A stretch of 64,000 nucleotides of DNA from Paludisphaera borealis (GCF_001956985.1 NZ_CP019082.1:7316001-7380000), one strand, 5' to 3'. Numbered from the stretch's first letter, positions 17,458-28,364 are shown. Notes: a model not told the origin generated them from the sequence alone. Translations and numbers: made by a program.

Positions 17458-18417
17458 ATGGAATCATGGTACGGCCGCGTGCTGGCGATGGTGATCGGGG
17501 TGCTGCTCCTGGCCGGTCCCGAGGGCCTCGTCCCGCTCGCACCGACGCGCGCGACGGCTCAGGACGGAGCCTCGGCCCGGGGCGGCGATGAGCGATCGGC
17601 GAGCGCCGAGTCGGCCGGCGACGCGAACGCCCCCAAGGTTGACGCGCGCGAATCGTTCTTTCGCTGGATGGTCCGCGCGTCGGGGCCGATCGGGGTCCTG
17701 ATCGCGGCGATGTCGTTCTATCTGATCGCCCTGGTGGTCTGGATGGCGCTTCGCTATCGGACGTCGGCCGCGCTGCCGCGGCGGCTGGTGCGCGAGGTCC
17801 AGGAGCTTCTGGACCAGAAGCGGTACAGCGACGCCTACAGCCGGGCGGCGGCCGATCCGTCGCTGTTCGGCCGGGTGCTCTCGGCGGGGGTCCGCAAGCT
17901 CTCCAGCGGCGTGGCCCAGGCGCAGCGGTCGATGGAGATGGCCAACGAAGACGCCACGATGGAGATGGAGCACCGCACCACCTACCTCGCCACCGTCGGC
18001 ACGCTCGGGCCGATGATCGGCCTGGTGGGGACGGTTTACGGCATGATCATGGCCTTCCGCGTGATCGCGACCGAAGGCTCGTCGCCGCAGGCCAGCCAGC
18101 TCGCGGCGGGGATCTCCACGGCGCTGTTCGCGACCCTGGAAGGGATCGCGATCTCGATTCCGGCGATCTACTTCTACTCGTTCTTCCGCAACCGGATCGC
18201 CCGGCTGTCGCTCGAAGTGGCGATGGCCGCCGAGCCGCTGCTGGAGCAGTTCGCGCCGGGGGTGAAGCCGCAAGAACCGGCCGCCCCCTCGACGGCGACT
18301 CCTATGCCGATGCCGGGAACCGGTTCGCACCCGCACCCGTTCGCCCTCAACGCCGCATTGGCCGCCTCGGCCGGCGCGGCGCCGCGATCGGCGCTGCCCC
18401 CGGCCCATTCCGAGTAA
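17458..18417 (+). CDS. MotA/TolQ/ExbB-type proton channel protein
   Basis: The ATG at 17458 has AGGAGG ten bases upstream. The 319-residue protein has a signal-like first helix (VLAMVIGVLLLAGP), a periplasmic stretch, a second helix (GVLIAAMSFYLIALVVW), a cytoplasmic loop, and the paired TolQ/ExbB helices with ATVGTLGPMIGLVGTVYGMI and GISTALFATLEGIAISIPAI. The conserved helix threonines are present. It should form the pentameric channel that, with ExbD/TolR, converts proton flow into motion. The two ExbD-like genes follow immediately. The C-terminal tail is Pro/Ala-rich. Confidence 0.92.
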   Translation: MESWYGRVLAMVIGVLLLAGPEGLVPLAPTRATAQDGASARGGDERSASAESAGDANAPKVDARESFFRWMVRASGPIGVLIAAMSFYLIALVVWMALRYRTSAALPRRLVREVQELLDQKRYSDAYSRAAADPSLFGRVLSAGVRKLSSGVAQAQRSMEMANEDATMEMEHRTTYLATVGTLGPMIGLVGTVYGMIMAFRVIATEGSSPQASQLAAGISTALFATLEGIAISIPAIYFYSFFRNRIARLSLEVAMAAEPLLEQFAPGVKPQEPAAPSTATPMPMPGTGSHPHPFALNAALAASAGAAPRSALPPAHSE

Positions 18418-18477
18418 CCGAGTCGTCCCGTGTCGTGTCGTCTCGTCTCGATCCGCCGCGCCGGCCGAGGTCGCCCC

Positions 18478-18987
18478 ATGCCCCGCTCGTCGTCTTCGCA
18501 CATGCTCAGTCCGAACCTGACGCCGCTGCTGGACATGGTCCTCCAGTTGATCACGTTCTTCATGATGCTGATCCATTTTGGGAGTCGGCTCGAAGGGGCC
18601 AACCGGGCGGTGCGGCTGCCGTTGGCGCCGGCCGCCCTGCCCGGCTCGGACCTGACCGTCGATCGGCTGTCGGCGAGCCTCGACGCGCGCGGCGGGCTAC
18701 TGGTCGACGACACGATTCTCGAAGGTCCGGCCGCCGCCGCCTGGTGGAAGAACCAGGCCGCGATCCGCCGCTCGGGACTCGAACTGGTCGAGCCGGACCG
18801 ACGCGCCGAACTCGCTCTCGGTTCGGATTTCGAACCGAGAGCCCCGGCCGCCGAGCTACCGACGGTGGTCATCCTCCGGGCCGATCGCGAGGCGTCGTAC
18901 GGCCACGTCCGGCGGACGCTCGCCGAGGCCCAGACGCAGGGCTTCGCCAACTTCAGCCTCGTCGTCCTGAGGAGGAAACAGCCGTGA
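18478..18987 (+). CDS. ExbD/TolR-family protein (first copy)
   Basis: The ATG at 18478 gives 169 residues; upstream codons in frame lack a good site. The single N-terminal helix, in LTPLLDMVLQLITFFMMLI, has the essential channel aspartate at the family position. A periplasmic TolR-like domain follows, ending in SYGHVRRTLAEAQTQGFANF, which is typical of ExbD. Together with the ExbB-like protein it should form a proton-driven motor. The gene ends inside the start of the next one (GTGA overlap). Confidence 0.9.
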   Translation: MPRSSSSHMLSPNLTPLLDMVLQLITFFMMLIHFGSRLEGANRAVRLPLAPAALPGSDLTVDRLSASLDARGGLLVDDTILEGPAAAAWWKNQAAIRRSGLELVEPDRRAELALGSDFEPRAPAAELPTVVILRADREASYGHVRRTLAEAQTQGFANFSLVVLRRKQP

Positions 18988-19565
18988 GCGTCGGACCCGA
19001 CCAGATGCTCTTCGAGGCCGACGACTTTCCCGCTTCGGTGCCGCCCCCGACGGCGGTCGCGACCGGCGCCTCGCCGCGATCGCGCTCGTACCGCCCCGGC
19101 CCGCCCGACGAGGTCTTCTTTCCGGTCACGCCGATGCTCGACATGGCGTTTCAGCTCCTGGCCTTCTTCATCCTGACGTTCAAGGCGCCGACGGCCGAGA
19201 CGCACATCGAACTGCACCTGCCGTCGACCCCGGCCGCCCTCCCCTCGTCGGCGCGCGGGCAAGCTCGATCGACCTCGTCGCGCACCATCGACGCCGACCT
19301 CGAAAACGACCTCCTGATCCGGGCCGAGGCCGACGACCTCGGCGACCTCAAAACGATCCGCCTGGGCGAGGCCGTCGTCCCCGACCTGGACACCCTGTCC
19401 GACCGCCTCCATCGCTACATCGGCCTGATGGGCTCGCGCCCGCTCCGGGTCCGCCTGATCGCCGACGACCGGCTGATGTACGAGCCCGCCGCGCGGATCA
19501 TCGCCGTCTGCTCCGCCGCCGGGGTCGCCACGATCCGGCTGGCCCAGCCTGGAGCCTCGCCATGA
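18984..19565 (+). CDS. ExbD/TolR-family protein (second copy)
   Basis: The GTG at 18984 overlaps the previous stop by four bases and has GAGGAGG upstream, so translation is coupled. The 193-residue protein has a Pro-rich cytoplasmic N-terminus of about 45 residues, longer than usual. The helix VTPMLDMAFQLLAFFIL follows with the conserved Asp, then a periplasmic domain with LMYEPAARIIAVCSAAGVATI. Two different ExbD subunits per motor suggest a heteromeric ExbD dimer. It overlaps the next gene by four bases (ATGA). Confidence 0.9.
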   Translation: MSVGPDQMLFEADDFPASVPPPTAVATGASPRSRSYRPGPPDEVFFPVTPMLDMAFQLLAFFILTFKAPTAETHIELHLPSTPAALPSSARGQARSTSSRTIDADLENDLLIRAEADDLGDLKTIRLGEAVVPDLDTLSDRLHRYIGLMGSRPLRVRLIADDRLMYEPAARIIAVCSAAGVATIRLAQPGASP

Positions 19566-20254
19566 TCGCGTGGCTGATCGCCGCGACGCTGTTCGTTCTC
19601 GCCGGCCAGGTCGAGGACGACGCGCCACTGGGCCTTGCCGATCTGGCCGCCGAGCATGCGGCGCTGACGGGCAAGAGCGACGCCAGCGAGCCGCCGCAAG
19701 CCGTCGCGTTCCGCGACCTGTGGGCCCGTCCCGACGCCTGGCGAGGCCGTCGCGTGATCGTCCGGGGGCGAGTCGCGCGGGTGTTCCGCCAGGCCGCCGT
19801 CGGCAGCTTTCCACCGCTCGTCGAAGCCTGGATCGAGGAGCCGCCGGGCAACCTCTTCTGCGCGGTCTTCGCCTTCGGCGCGACGGACGCGCCCGCGATC
19901 GCCTCGGGCGCGTCGGTCGCCTTCACCGGGACGTTCCTGCGGCGGGTGCGCTACGCGGCCGACGACGGCGGCCGGCTCGCCCCCCTGATCGTCGGCGCCG
20001 AACCGCCGCGGGTCGAGACGCGAGCCCGGGCCAAGCCCCGCGATTTCGATCCCCAGGCCGCGGTTTCGGTCTGGTCCGACTCGACCTGGGCCGTAGGATT
20101 GTTCATCGGCCTCGCGGGGATCGCCTTGATCCTCGCCTGGCGGACCTTGAACCGGCCGGCGACGGTCCGCGAGAGAGGCCGATCGGCCGCCTCCGAGCCC
20201 GAACCGGAATTCTTCGATCACGAACGGGAGCCCGCCGATGGCGATTCGCGATGA
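19562..20254 (+). CDS. Membrane-anchored OB-fold-like protein of unknown function
   Basis: A 230-residue protein starting in an ATGA overlap. It has an N-terminal signal-like helix (IAWLIAATLFVLAG), a central domain of about 110 residues starting at AFRDLWARPDAWRGRRVIVRG, and a C-terminal helix (VGLFIGLAGIALILAW) with an acidic cytoplasmic tail. The alternation around GRRVIVRGRVARV and SVAFTGTFLRRVRY resembles the OB-like folds of small exported planctomycete proteins; this is a visual judgement. Its place inside the ExbB/ExbD/VWA operon suggests an accessory in the periplasm. It overlaps the VWA gene start by 17 bases. Confidence 0.75.
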   Translation: MIAWLIAATLFVLAGQVEDDAPLGLADLAAEHAALTGKSDASEPPQAVAFRDLWARPDAWRGRRVIVRGRVARVFRQAAVGSFPPLVEAWIEEPPGNLFCAVFAFGATDAPAIASGASVAFTGTFLRRVRYAADDGGRLAPLIVGAEPPRVETRARAKPRDFDPQAAVSVWSDSTWAVGLFIGLAGIALILAWRTLNRPATVRERGRSAASEPEPEFFDHEREPADGDSR

Positions 20255-21299
20255 GTACGACCGCGACGCGGGTGTCCTGGGCGAGGCGATCGAGCGGCTG
20301 GGAACCACCCCGCTGACCGACCCGCGATCGCTGGCGACTTCGACGCTCGTCCACGTTCTGCTCGTTCTCCTGGCCTCGCTGACGGTCATGAACGTAACCG
20401 CGACGCGCGACGACGACAAGCCGCGAACCCTTCGCGGCGAGATCGAGCCGGTCGACAACCGCGCGGATCCGAAACGGACGTCGGGCGCGGGGGGAGGCGG
20501 AAGCCCGGGCGAGATCGGCGGCATCGGCGATCCGGCCCTGGCTCCGTCCGGCGAGGCGCCCGCGATCAAGGCCGTGCGCGATCCGGCGGCCGACGCCCTG
20601 CTCTCGGAGATCCTCCCCCGGACCGACGTCAAACCCGACGCGACGCTCCAACGCGACCTGCCGGGCCTGCCGACCTCGGGCGTCGGGCTTTTGGCGGGGT
20701 CGGGGAGCGGAGGCGGAGAGGGCGAGGGAGGAGGCTCGGGCGGCGGCGTTGGGCGCGGAATCGGTCCCGGCGCCGAGTTCTTCGGCGCCCGCGAGACCGG
20801 ACGGTCGTTCGCGTACGTGATCGATTGCTCGGGGAGCATGGGCCTGCGCAACGCGCTCGACGTCGCCAAGCGCGAGCTGCTGGCGAGCCTCGATCGGCTC
20901 CCTCCCGACGCCCTGGTCTCGGTGACGTTCTATCACCTTCAGGCCAACAAGCTGACCGATCCGCAAGGCCGTCCCGGGATGATGTCGGCCTCCGCCGTGA
21001 ACAAGTCGCGAATCCGGTCGCAGCTCACGGCCGTCGTCCCCTACGGCGGCACCGACCATTTCCTGGCCCTGCGCACCGGGCTGTCCGACAAGCCCGAGGT
21101 CGTGTTCTTCTTGACCGACGCCGACTCGATGAGCGAATCCGACGTCGATAAATTGCTGGCCGAGACCGGCCGGAGTCGCATCCAGGCCGTCGAGTTCGGC
21201 CGCGGCCCCGACCTCGGACAGAACACGCCCCTCCGCCGCCTCGCCACCGCCACCGGCGGCGCCTACCGCTACATCGACACCACCCGATTCCCCAAGTGA
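20238..21299 (+). CDS. VWA-domain protein with TonB/TolA-like membrane anchor
   Basis: The 353-residue protein has a cytoplasmic N-terminus, one transmembrane helix (about residues 33-52), a Gly/Ser-rich linker (about 75-185) and a C-terminal von Willebrand A domain. The MIDAS motif is D196-C-S198-G-S200, with further metal-site candidates in GGTDHF and LTDADS. The helix contains S35-T-L-V-H39, the S-x3-H pattern conserved in TonB and TolA for contact with ExbB/ExbD. It is the last gene of an operon with ExbB, two ExbDs and a membrane protein. I infer that the motor moves or switches this VWA protein, which takes the TonB place. Its ligand is unknown. Confidence 0.88.
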   Translation: MAIRDEYDRDAGVLGEAIERLGTTPLTDPRSLATSTLVHVLLVLLASLTVMNVTATRDDDKPRTLRGEIEPVDNRADPKRTSGAGGGGSPGEIGGIGDPALAPSGEAPAIKAVRDPAADALLSEILPRTDVKPDATLQRDLPGLPTSGVGLLAGSGSGGGEGEGGGSGGGVGRGIGPGAEFFGARETGRSFAYVIDCSGSMGLRNALDVAKRELLASLDRLPPDALVSVTFYHLQANKLTDPQGRPGMMSASAVNKSRIRSQLTAVVPYGGTDHFLALRTGLSDKPEVVFFLTDADSMSESDVDKLLAETGRSRIQAVEFGRGPDLGQNTPLRRLATATGGAYRYIDTTRFPK

Positions 21300-21703
21300 T
21301 TCCGACAACGCTGAATCATGTCGTCATTCCATCATTTCTGGAAGTACGACGAGCCGAAACTCGGCGTCGCCGTGGGTGAATTCCAGGAATCTGGAACCCA
21401 TGGGTTTTCGGATGTAGGCTCTTTCCCGACCGCCGCCGCTGGTGTTTAATCGGGAGGAATCGGGAATCACCCTTCGTCAGCAATTTCGACGATTCCGTTG
21501 AGGAGCCGGGCTGTCCGTGGACGACGACGTCGTCGTCGGCGGTAGGCTGGAAGACATTGAGGATGGAGCCGGCGCGACCCTGCTCTTCGTGGGTTTTCGG
21601 CCTGCAACGGGCCGGCGGCAGCAAGTTTCCCACCGACCGACGCATCGGGAGTGCGACGAGCCTCGTGTTGGTTCAACTTCTTTGAAGGTTGGAGACAGGG
21701 ATC
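21300..21703. other. Intergenic gap upstream of hppA
   Basis: A 404-base region with no supported gene; the long frame starting at 21517 is a shadow of hppA. Small palindromic pieces (for example around 21376-21396) are present, but no hairpin with a T-tract and no good promoter pair. Confidence 0.5.
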
Positions 21704-24346
<2,643 letters not shown>

Positions 24347-24386
24347 CCACGCGCCGGGCGTTCGACCCGCGACGAAATCCATCACC

Positions 24387-24425
24387 GCCTCCCCGCTCAC
24401 CGGGAGCGGGGAGGCTTGCTTTTTT
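24387..24425 (+). terminator. Rho-independent terminator of hppA
   Basis: A perfect 12-bp GC-rich stem (GCCTCCCCGCTC with its complement) with a 5-base loop, followed by TTGC and six T residues. It starts 41 bases after the hppA stop. Confidence 0.9.
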
Positions 24426-24556
24426 CAACTTCAACGACGGGTCGCCAGGTCGCCGGCTTTTGCCTCTTGTGCGGTCGCCGCGATACGATCTAGCATCAAG
24501 GATCAGCGGCCCGCCGGAATCGATGATCGAGGTTCGTTAAAGGAGAGACATCCACC

Positions 24557-24871
24557 ATGTCCGGGATCGGAAAATTCAAGCTCAGCGACGCCCTGCCCCG
24601 AAGCGCCGCCGACACGTCCGACGACGCGACGGCCGAAGCCAGGTTCAAGGGCAAGGGCCAGATCAAGCCCTCGGGACGAAGCAAGAAGGCGAAAGCCGGC
24701 GACCCCGCCAAGGCGGCCACGAGCGAGCTGACCGCCGAGCAGACCCGCGAAATCCGTGAAGTCACCCAGGCCAAGAACTCCGGCCCCTCGATCCGCGACC
24801 ACATGGTCGACATCGGACGCGGCAACCAGCAGGCCGGCAGGCAGGGCACCGGGGGACGCCGAGGCAAGTAA
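24557..24871 (+). CDS. Small basic protein of unknown function
   Basis: A 104-residue protein with AAAGGAGAG 10 bases upstream of the ATG and its own flanking terminators, so it is probably expressed. It starts MSGIGKFKLSDALPR. It is rich in Lys, Arg, Gly and Ala with no hydrophobic core, and is probably disordered. The central segment LTAEQTREIREVTQAKN can form a short amphipathic helix, and the C-terminus is Gly/Arg-rich. No family is recognised. The charge would suit a nucleic-acid- or ribosome-associated role, but this is speculation. Confidence 0.65.
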   Translation: MSGIGKFKLSDALPRSAADTSDDATAEARFKGKGQIKPSGRSKKAKAGDPAKAATSELTAEQTREIREVTQAKNSGPSIRDHMVDIGRGNQQAGRQGTGGRRGK

Positions 24872-24894
24872 CCCCGCGCGACGTTCAGATCACA

Positions 24895-24941
24895 ACGAGG
24901 CGAGCCGGTCCGACACTTTCCGTCGGACCGGCTCGCCTCGT
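24895..24941. terminator. Long perfect hairpin between convergent genes
   Basis: A 20-bp perfect stem (ACGAGGCGAGCCGGTCCGAC with its complement) and a 7-base loop. It lies 23 bases after the small basic protein and 27 bases after the end of the opposite-strand gene, so it can end both transcripts. There is no clear T-tract. Confidence 0.8.
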
Positions 24942-24968
24942 GTTCGTCCTGGAATCCCCGAGGCGACT

Positions 24969-25925
24969 TTACGCCCCGGTGGTGGTGGGCGTGCTCGTTC
25001 CACCAGCGCTCGCGCCGCTGTTGGCCGCGATTCCGAGCCGGTTGTTCGGCGCCTGGATCGAGATCTTCAACCTGCCGCTGAAGATCTGCGAGACGCCGTT
25101 TTGCACCTGGAGCCGCGATTGCTCGACCGCGCTGGCGACGGAGGCGTCGTAGATTTGCAGGTCGGCGCCGGCGGTGGCCGGCAGGGGGATCGCCGTCAGC
25201 GCGCCCACGAGGTTCGTGGCCCCGCCCCCGGAGATCGACGAATAGACGTAATTCTGGATCGCCCCGCGCTGGTTCGGCGTGCGCGGCGGGGCGTTGTAAT
25301 ACGGAAGCTTCTGCGGCAGGCCGTTGAAATAGATCACCAGGTTGATCGCCATCTGATTGGCGCGGTTGACGATGAACGTGGGGAACAAGGCCGCGGCGCT
25401 CGATTGCGCGGTGGCCGGAACCGAGGCCGTCAGCGCCACGCCCGAAGCCGCCAGATTCACGGCGCTCGACGCGGCCGGGTCGACGATCAGCGTATTGCCG
25501 CTGCGGCCCACAAGCGTGAGGTAGGCGCCGTTGGGAACTCCCGAAATGGTCACGGTCGCCGTCACGGGCGCGGCGAACGAGCCGTTGGGCCCAAAGACCG
25601 ACGCGTTGTCGACCACGACCTGGCTGCCGCCGCTCAGATAGGGCTGAACCAGGTTCGCCGTGACGGTCGTCGTGCCGGCCGCCTGATCGTTGAGAGCCGC
25701 GATATACGACTGCTCGACCCGGCGGAAATCGGCGAGGAACGCCGCGTACTCGCGATTGATCATCGTGGCCGGCGTGACCCGCTGCGCACGGGCCGACGCT
25801 GGGGTCCGAACCGCATGTAACGCTCCGCCGCTCAAGAGCCTGCGCGGCTCGAGCGCCAGCGCATCGCCCAATCCATCAGGAAGAAATCGACGATCACGGC
25901 GGGGAACGGAGTCAGACTTTCTCAT
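24969..25925 (-). CDS. Exported protein with planctomycete LEPRRLLS-type N-terminus
   Basis: The ATG at 25925 has GGAGGAG 12 bases upstream; the frame is open further upstream to 26018 but lacks a site. The N-terminus is basic (MRKSDSVPRRDRR), followed by LALEPRRLLSGG, a motif found at the start of many large exported or surface planctomycete proteins. The remainder (318 residues in all) is Ala/Thr/Ser-rich beta-like sequence. It contains a passage reading FPTFIVNRANQMAINLVIYF and a Ser/Thr-rich end. No catalytic motif is seen. Surface or extracellular location is inferred; function is unknown. Confidence 0.7.
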   Translation of the reverse strand: MRKSDSVPRRDRRFLPDGLGDALALEPRRLLSGGALHAVRTPASARAQRVTPATMINREYAAFLADFRRVEQSYIAALNDQAAGTTTVTANLVQPYLSGGSQVVVDNASVFGPNGSFAAPVTATVTISGVPNGAYLTLVGRSGNTLIVDPAASSAVNLAASGVALTASVPATAQSSAAALFPTFIVNRANQMAINLVIYFNGLPQKLPYYNAPPRTPNQRGAIQNYVYSSISGGGATNLVGALTAIPLPATAGADLQIYDASVASAVEQSRLQVQNGVSQIFSGRLKISIQAPNNRLGIAANSGASAGGTSTPTTTGA

Positions 25926-26005
25926 GTCGTGCGATTCTCCTCCATCTCCCCCGCCTTCCTTCTTGTGAAGAAGGCTTCGCGATCCGTCGCGCGAGAATGA
26001 GCTTC

Positions 26006-26080
26006 GTAGGGTGGGCATTGCCCACCATCCGAAATCGTTACGCCGTCACGGGTTGAAACGGTGGGCAATGCCCACCCTAC
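26006..26080. repeat. Inverted repeat GTAGGGTGGGCATTGCCCACC type
   Basis: Two perfect 21-base arms (26006-26026 and 26060-26080) in inverted orientation, separated by 33 bases. Each arm is itself nearly palindromic (GGTGGGCATTGCCCACC), so it can form one long or two short hairpins. It resembles a dispersed REP-like element. Confidence 0.85.
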
Positions 26081-26095
26081 AAGACTCGGGAATAA

Positions 26096-26162
26096 GCCCG
26101 AAGCGCCAGCGAGTGCATGGTCCGGACGGCTGACTGGGAATGCACTCGCTGGCGCTTCGGGC
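26096..26162. repeat. Inverted repeat with CGCCAGCGAGTG core
   Basis: Perfect 22-base arms (26096-26117 and 26141-26162) around a 23-base centre. The CGCCAGCGAGTG core recurs at 48254-48265, pointing to a dispersed family. It starts only 15 bases after the previous element. Confidence 0.85.
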
Positions 26163-26273
26163 TCGTACTCGGATCTATCGGCGTTTTCCGCCGAGACCAG
26201 CAGTCGAGCCGCTTAATTCGACGCGGCGTCGGCGAGCACGGCTTCTATGGAGAGACCGTTCCGCTCTGATCAC

Positions 26274-26323
26274 GGCCTTGGCCTTTACGGCGCCAAGGCG
26301 GACGACGCCGTCGAAGTGGGCGG
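26274..26323 (-). pseudogene. Remnant of the 3' end of a WD40 gene
   Basis: About 41 of 50 bases match the 3' end of the WD40 gene (from 27362). Read on the minus strand it gives HFDGVVRLGAVKAKA against HHDGVVRISAMKAKA. The stop codon is changed to GTG and no upstream WD40 sequence remains. It is best read as a leftover of a duplicated or deleted paralogue. Confidence 0.5.
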
Positions 26324-26522
26324 GACGGTCCCGCCTCGCCGCCAAGCGGTCTTTGGTTCCCCGAGATCGTTGATTTCCCACAACACGATGCCTGTTCGAC
26401 CCACTTCCGGTGTTACAATCCCCACCGAATTCCGCTCCATGCCGTTGCGCGAGAGCACCGAGAGCTGGTCGACAATCCGTCACATCGATTCCGCTGGAAT
26501 TTCGTCACCTGGGAGAGTCTTG

Positions 26523-27158
26523 ATGTTTGTGCAAATTCGGTCGATCCTTGCGGCGGCCCTGGTCACCGTCTCGTTTCAGGCTGTCGCCTCGGCCGACCTG
26601 ATCTTCGACAACTCCAGCGCCGGCGACCAGGGCATCACCACGACGGGCGCTCTTCAAATCGGCGGCGAGGTGACGGCCGCGCCGGGCACGCCTCGGGCGG
26701 TGACCGAGCTGGACCTCGGATTCACCTCGCAAGGTCTGTCCGTTACGGGCGACCTTCAGGCGTTCCTCTACGCCAACGACGGCGCCGGCGGCGCTCCGGG
26801 GACCCTCTTGTGGCAGAGCGCGGTGATGACCGGGGTCGCCATCAATTCGACCAACACCCTGATCGCGTTCAGCGTCCCGTCGGTGGTCGTGCCCGACACA
26901 TTCACGTTTACGGGAGCGATCACGAACGCGTCCGGCAATTTGGGCTATGTCCCGGCGGTCGGGGCGGCCATCGGCGCGTTCAACCAAGCCTGGGTCGGCA
27001 GCCCCGGAGCATGGTCAACCCTGCCCAGCGTCTTCGAAATCGAGGCGCGCGTCATCAGCCAAGCCGTACCGGAGCCGTCGAGCATGGCGCTGCTGAGCGT
27101 CGGCGTCTTCGGACTGATCGCCGCCGGCCGACGCCGCAAGGCGGCCAAGGCCGTCTGA
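26523..27158 (+). CDS. PEP-CTERM sorting domain protein
   Basis: The ATG at 26523 follows GGGAGAG; upstream codons in frame cover intergenic repeats and are excluded. The 211-residue protein has a signal peptide (SILAAALVTVSFQAVASA), a beta-rich middle with DNSSAGDQGI at its start, and a C-terminal PEP-CTERM signal: VPEPSS, a hydrophobic helix and an Arg/Lys cluster (GRRRK). Such signals are recognised by exosortase, and the proteins are usually exported to the cell surface or extracellular matrix. The mature domain resembles many planctomycete and proteobacterial PEP-CTERM proteins of unknown function. Confidence 0.88.
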   Translation: MFVQIRSILAAALVTVSFQAVASADLIFDNSSAGDQGITTTGALQIGGEVTAAPGTPRAVTELDLGFTSQGLSVTGDLQAFLYANDGAGGAPGTLLWQSAVMTGVAINSTNTLIAFSVPSVVVPDTFTFTGAITNASGNLGYVPAVGAAIGAFNQAWVGSPGAWSTLPSVFEIEARVISQAVPEPSSMALLSVGVFGLIAAGRRRKAAKAV

Positions 27159-27359
27159 CCGGCCGACTCGGGGCCGTCCCCGCGCTGTCAAACAGAGCCG
27201 CCGACCGGGAAGAGCTAATCGGCCCCTCCGCAAATCGTCTTCGCGAATTGCGCCTGGCGTCTAGCCGGTTCGGGGCGATCCCGCTCTCCGGAGTCGTCCG
27301 GGCGGCCATGGTCGCCGCCGAGCATGGCTCGAACGAGACGTTCGGCAAGTCCATAGCGA

Positions 27360-28364
27360 TCAGGCCTTGGCCTTCATCGCGCTGATGCGGACGACGCCGT
27401 CGTGGTGGGCGGTGGCGATTTGCAGAGCGTCGGGATGGAGGTCGAGGTCGCGGATGGTGTTCGGGAACGTCAGCTTGAAGAACTCGTTGGTCTGATCGGG
27501 CTTCGTGAACCAGAGGAAGCTGCCGCCGGTGCCCCCGGACGAGGCGATCAGGAACCCGTCAGGGTGGAACCGGACGCCCCAGGCGACGCCCGAGACCCCT
27601 TCCTTGGGGTGCTGAAGCTGCTTGTGCTCACCGGTCTTCCAGTCGAGGACGACCAGAGCGGCGTTGCTGACCGCGCCCAGGGGGTTGCTGGCGTTGATCT
27701 GTCCGCTGCACGCCAGAAACGCCCCATCTCGGCTGAGCGACAGGTCGCGGACGCCGCCGTAATCGACCCCCTGGCCGACGTCGTAATGATAGAGCTTCGA
27801 GGCGTCAAGCCGGCGCTCCTCCTTGCCGGTACGCGCGTCCCACTGGATCACGAGGCCCTTCAGGTCGGCCGACAGCAGGTGCTTGCCGTCGGCCGTGAAG
27901 GCGACCCGGAAAATCGGCCGCTCGTGGCCGGGGAGATCAAGAACCTGCGCGCCGTCGGCCAGCGACCAGACCCGGACCTTGCGGTCGTTGCCGCAGGACG
28001 CGAAGTGGTTGCCGTCGGGGGCGAAGGCGATCGCGCGGACCCAGCCCTTATGGGCGGCGAGCGCGCGGATCGGCTTGGGGGCGTCGCCCGTCGCGGGCCA
28101 CCAGATCAGCTTACCGTCGGTGCCGCCGGTCAAAAGCGTCTGGCCGTCGAGCGACACGCCCAGGGCGAACGGCCAGCCCTCGTGGGCGTTGTAGGCGATC
28201 GGCTTGACCTTCGCCGGGTCGGCGGCGAGATCCCAGCGCTGGACCGTGTCGTCCTCGGCGCCGGCGAAAACCGCCTTGCCGGTCGGGTCGAACCGGCAGG
28301 CGATCAGCGGCTTGCCGTACTTCAGTTCACGCGCGATGTGCGTCTTCTCGGGCTCGGCGGGCAT
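27360..28364 (-). CDS. WD40-repeat protein, seven-bladed propeller
   Basis: The 334-residue protein consists almost entirely of seven WD-like repeats. These begin at GKPLIACRFDPTG, HEGWPFALGVSLDG, HKGWVRAIAFAPDG, HERPIFRVAFTADG, GVRDLSLSRDG, GVRFHPDGFLIASSG and IRDLDLHPDALQIA, enough for one closed propeller. No signal peptide is visible, so it is probably cytoplasmic or uses another route. It lies 39 bases downstream of the DUF1501 gene and after the DUF1549/DUF1553 gene on the same strand, a three-gene arrangement common in planctomycetes. A scaffold role is inferred. Confidence 0.92.
   Translation of the reverse strand: MPAEPEKTHIARELKYGKPLIACRFDPTGKAVFAGAEDDTVQRWDLAADPAKVKPIAYNAHEGWPFALGVSLDGQTLLTGGTDGKLIWWPATGDAPKPIRALAAHKGWVRAIAFAPDGNHFASCGNDRKVRVWSLADGAQVLDLPGHERPIFRVAFTADGKHLLSADLKGLVIQWDARTGKEERRLDASKLYHYDVGQGVDYGGVRDLSLSRDGAFLACSGQINASNPLGAVSNAALVVLDWKTGEHKQLQHPKEGVSGVAWGVRFHPDGFLIASSGGTGGSFLWFTKPDQTNEFFKLTFPNTIRDLDLHPDALQIATAHHDGVVRISAMKAKA

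Larger units (their letters stand above)
25926..26522. other. Divergent intergenic region with two inverted-repeat elements and a gene remnant
   Basis: A 597-base region upstream of two divergent genes. It holds the two inverted-repeat elements and the WD40-tail remnant listed separately. The remaining sequence has no gene I can support. Confidence 0.6.
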
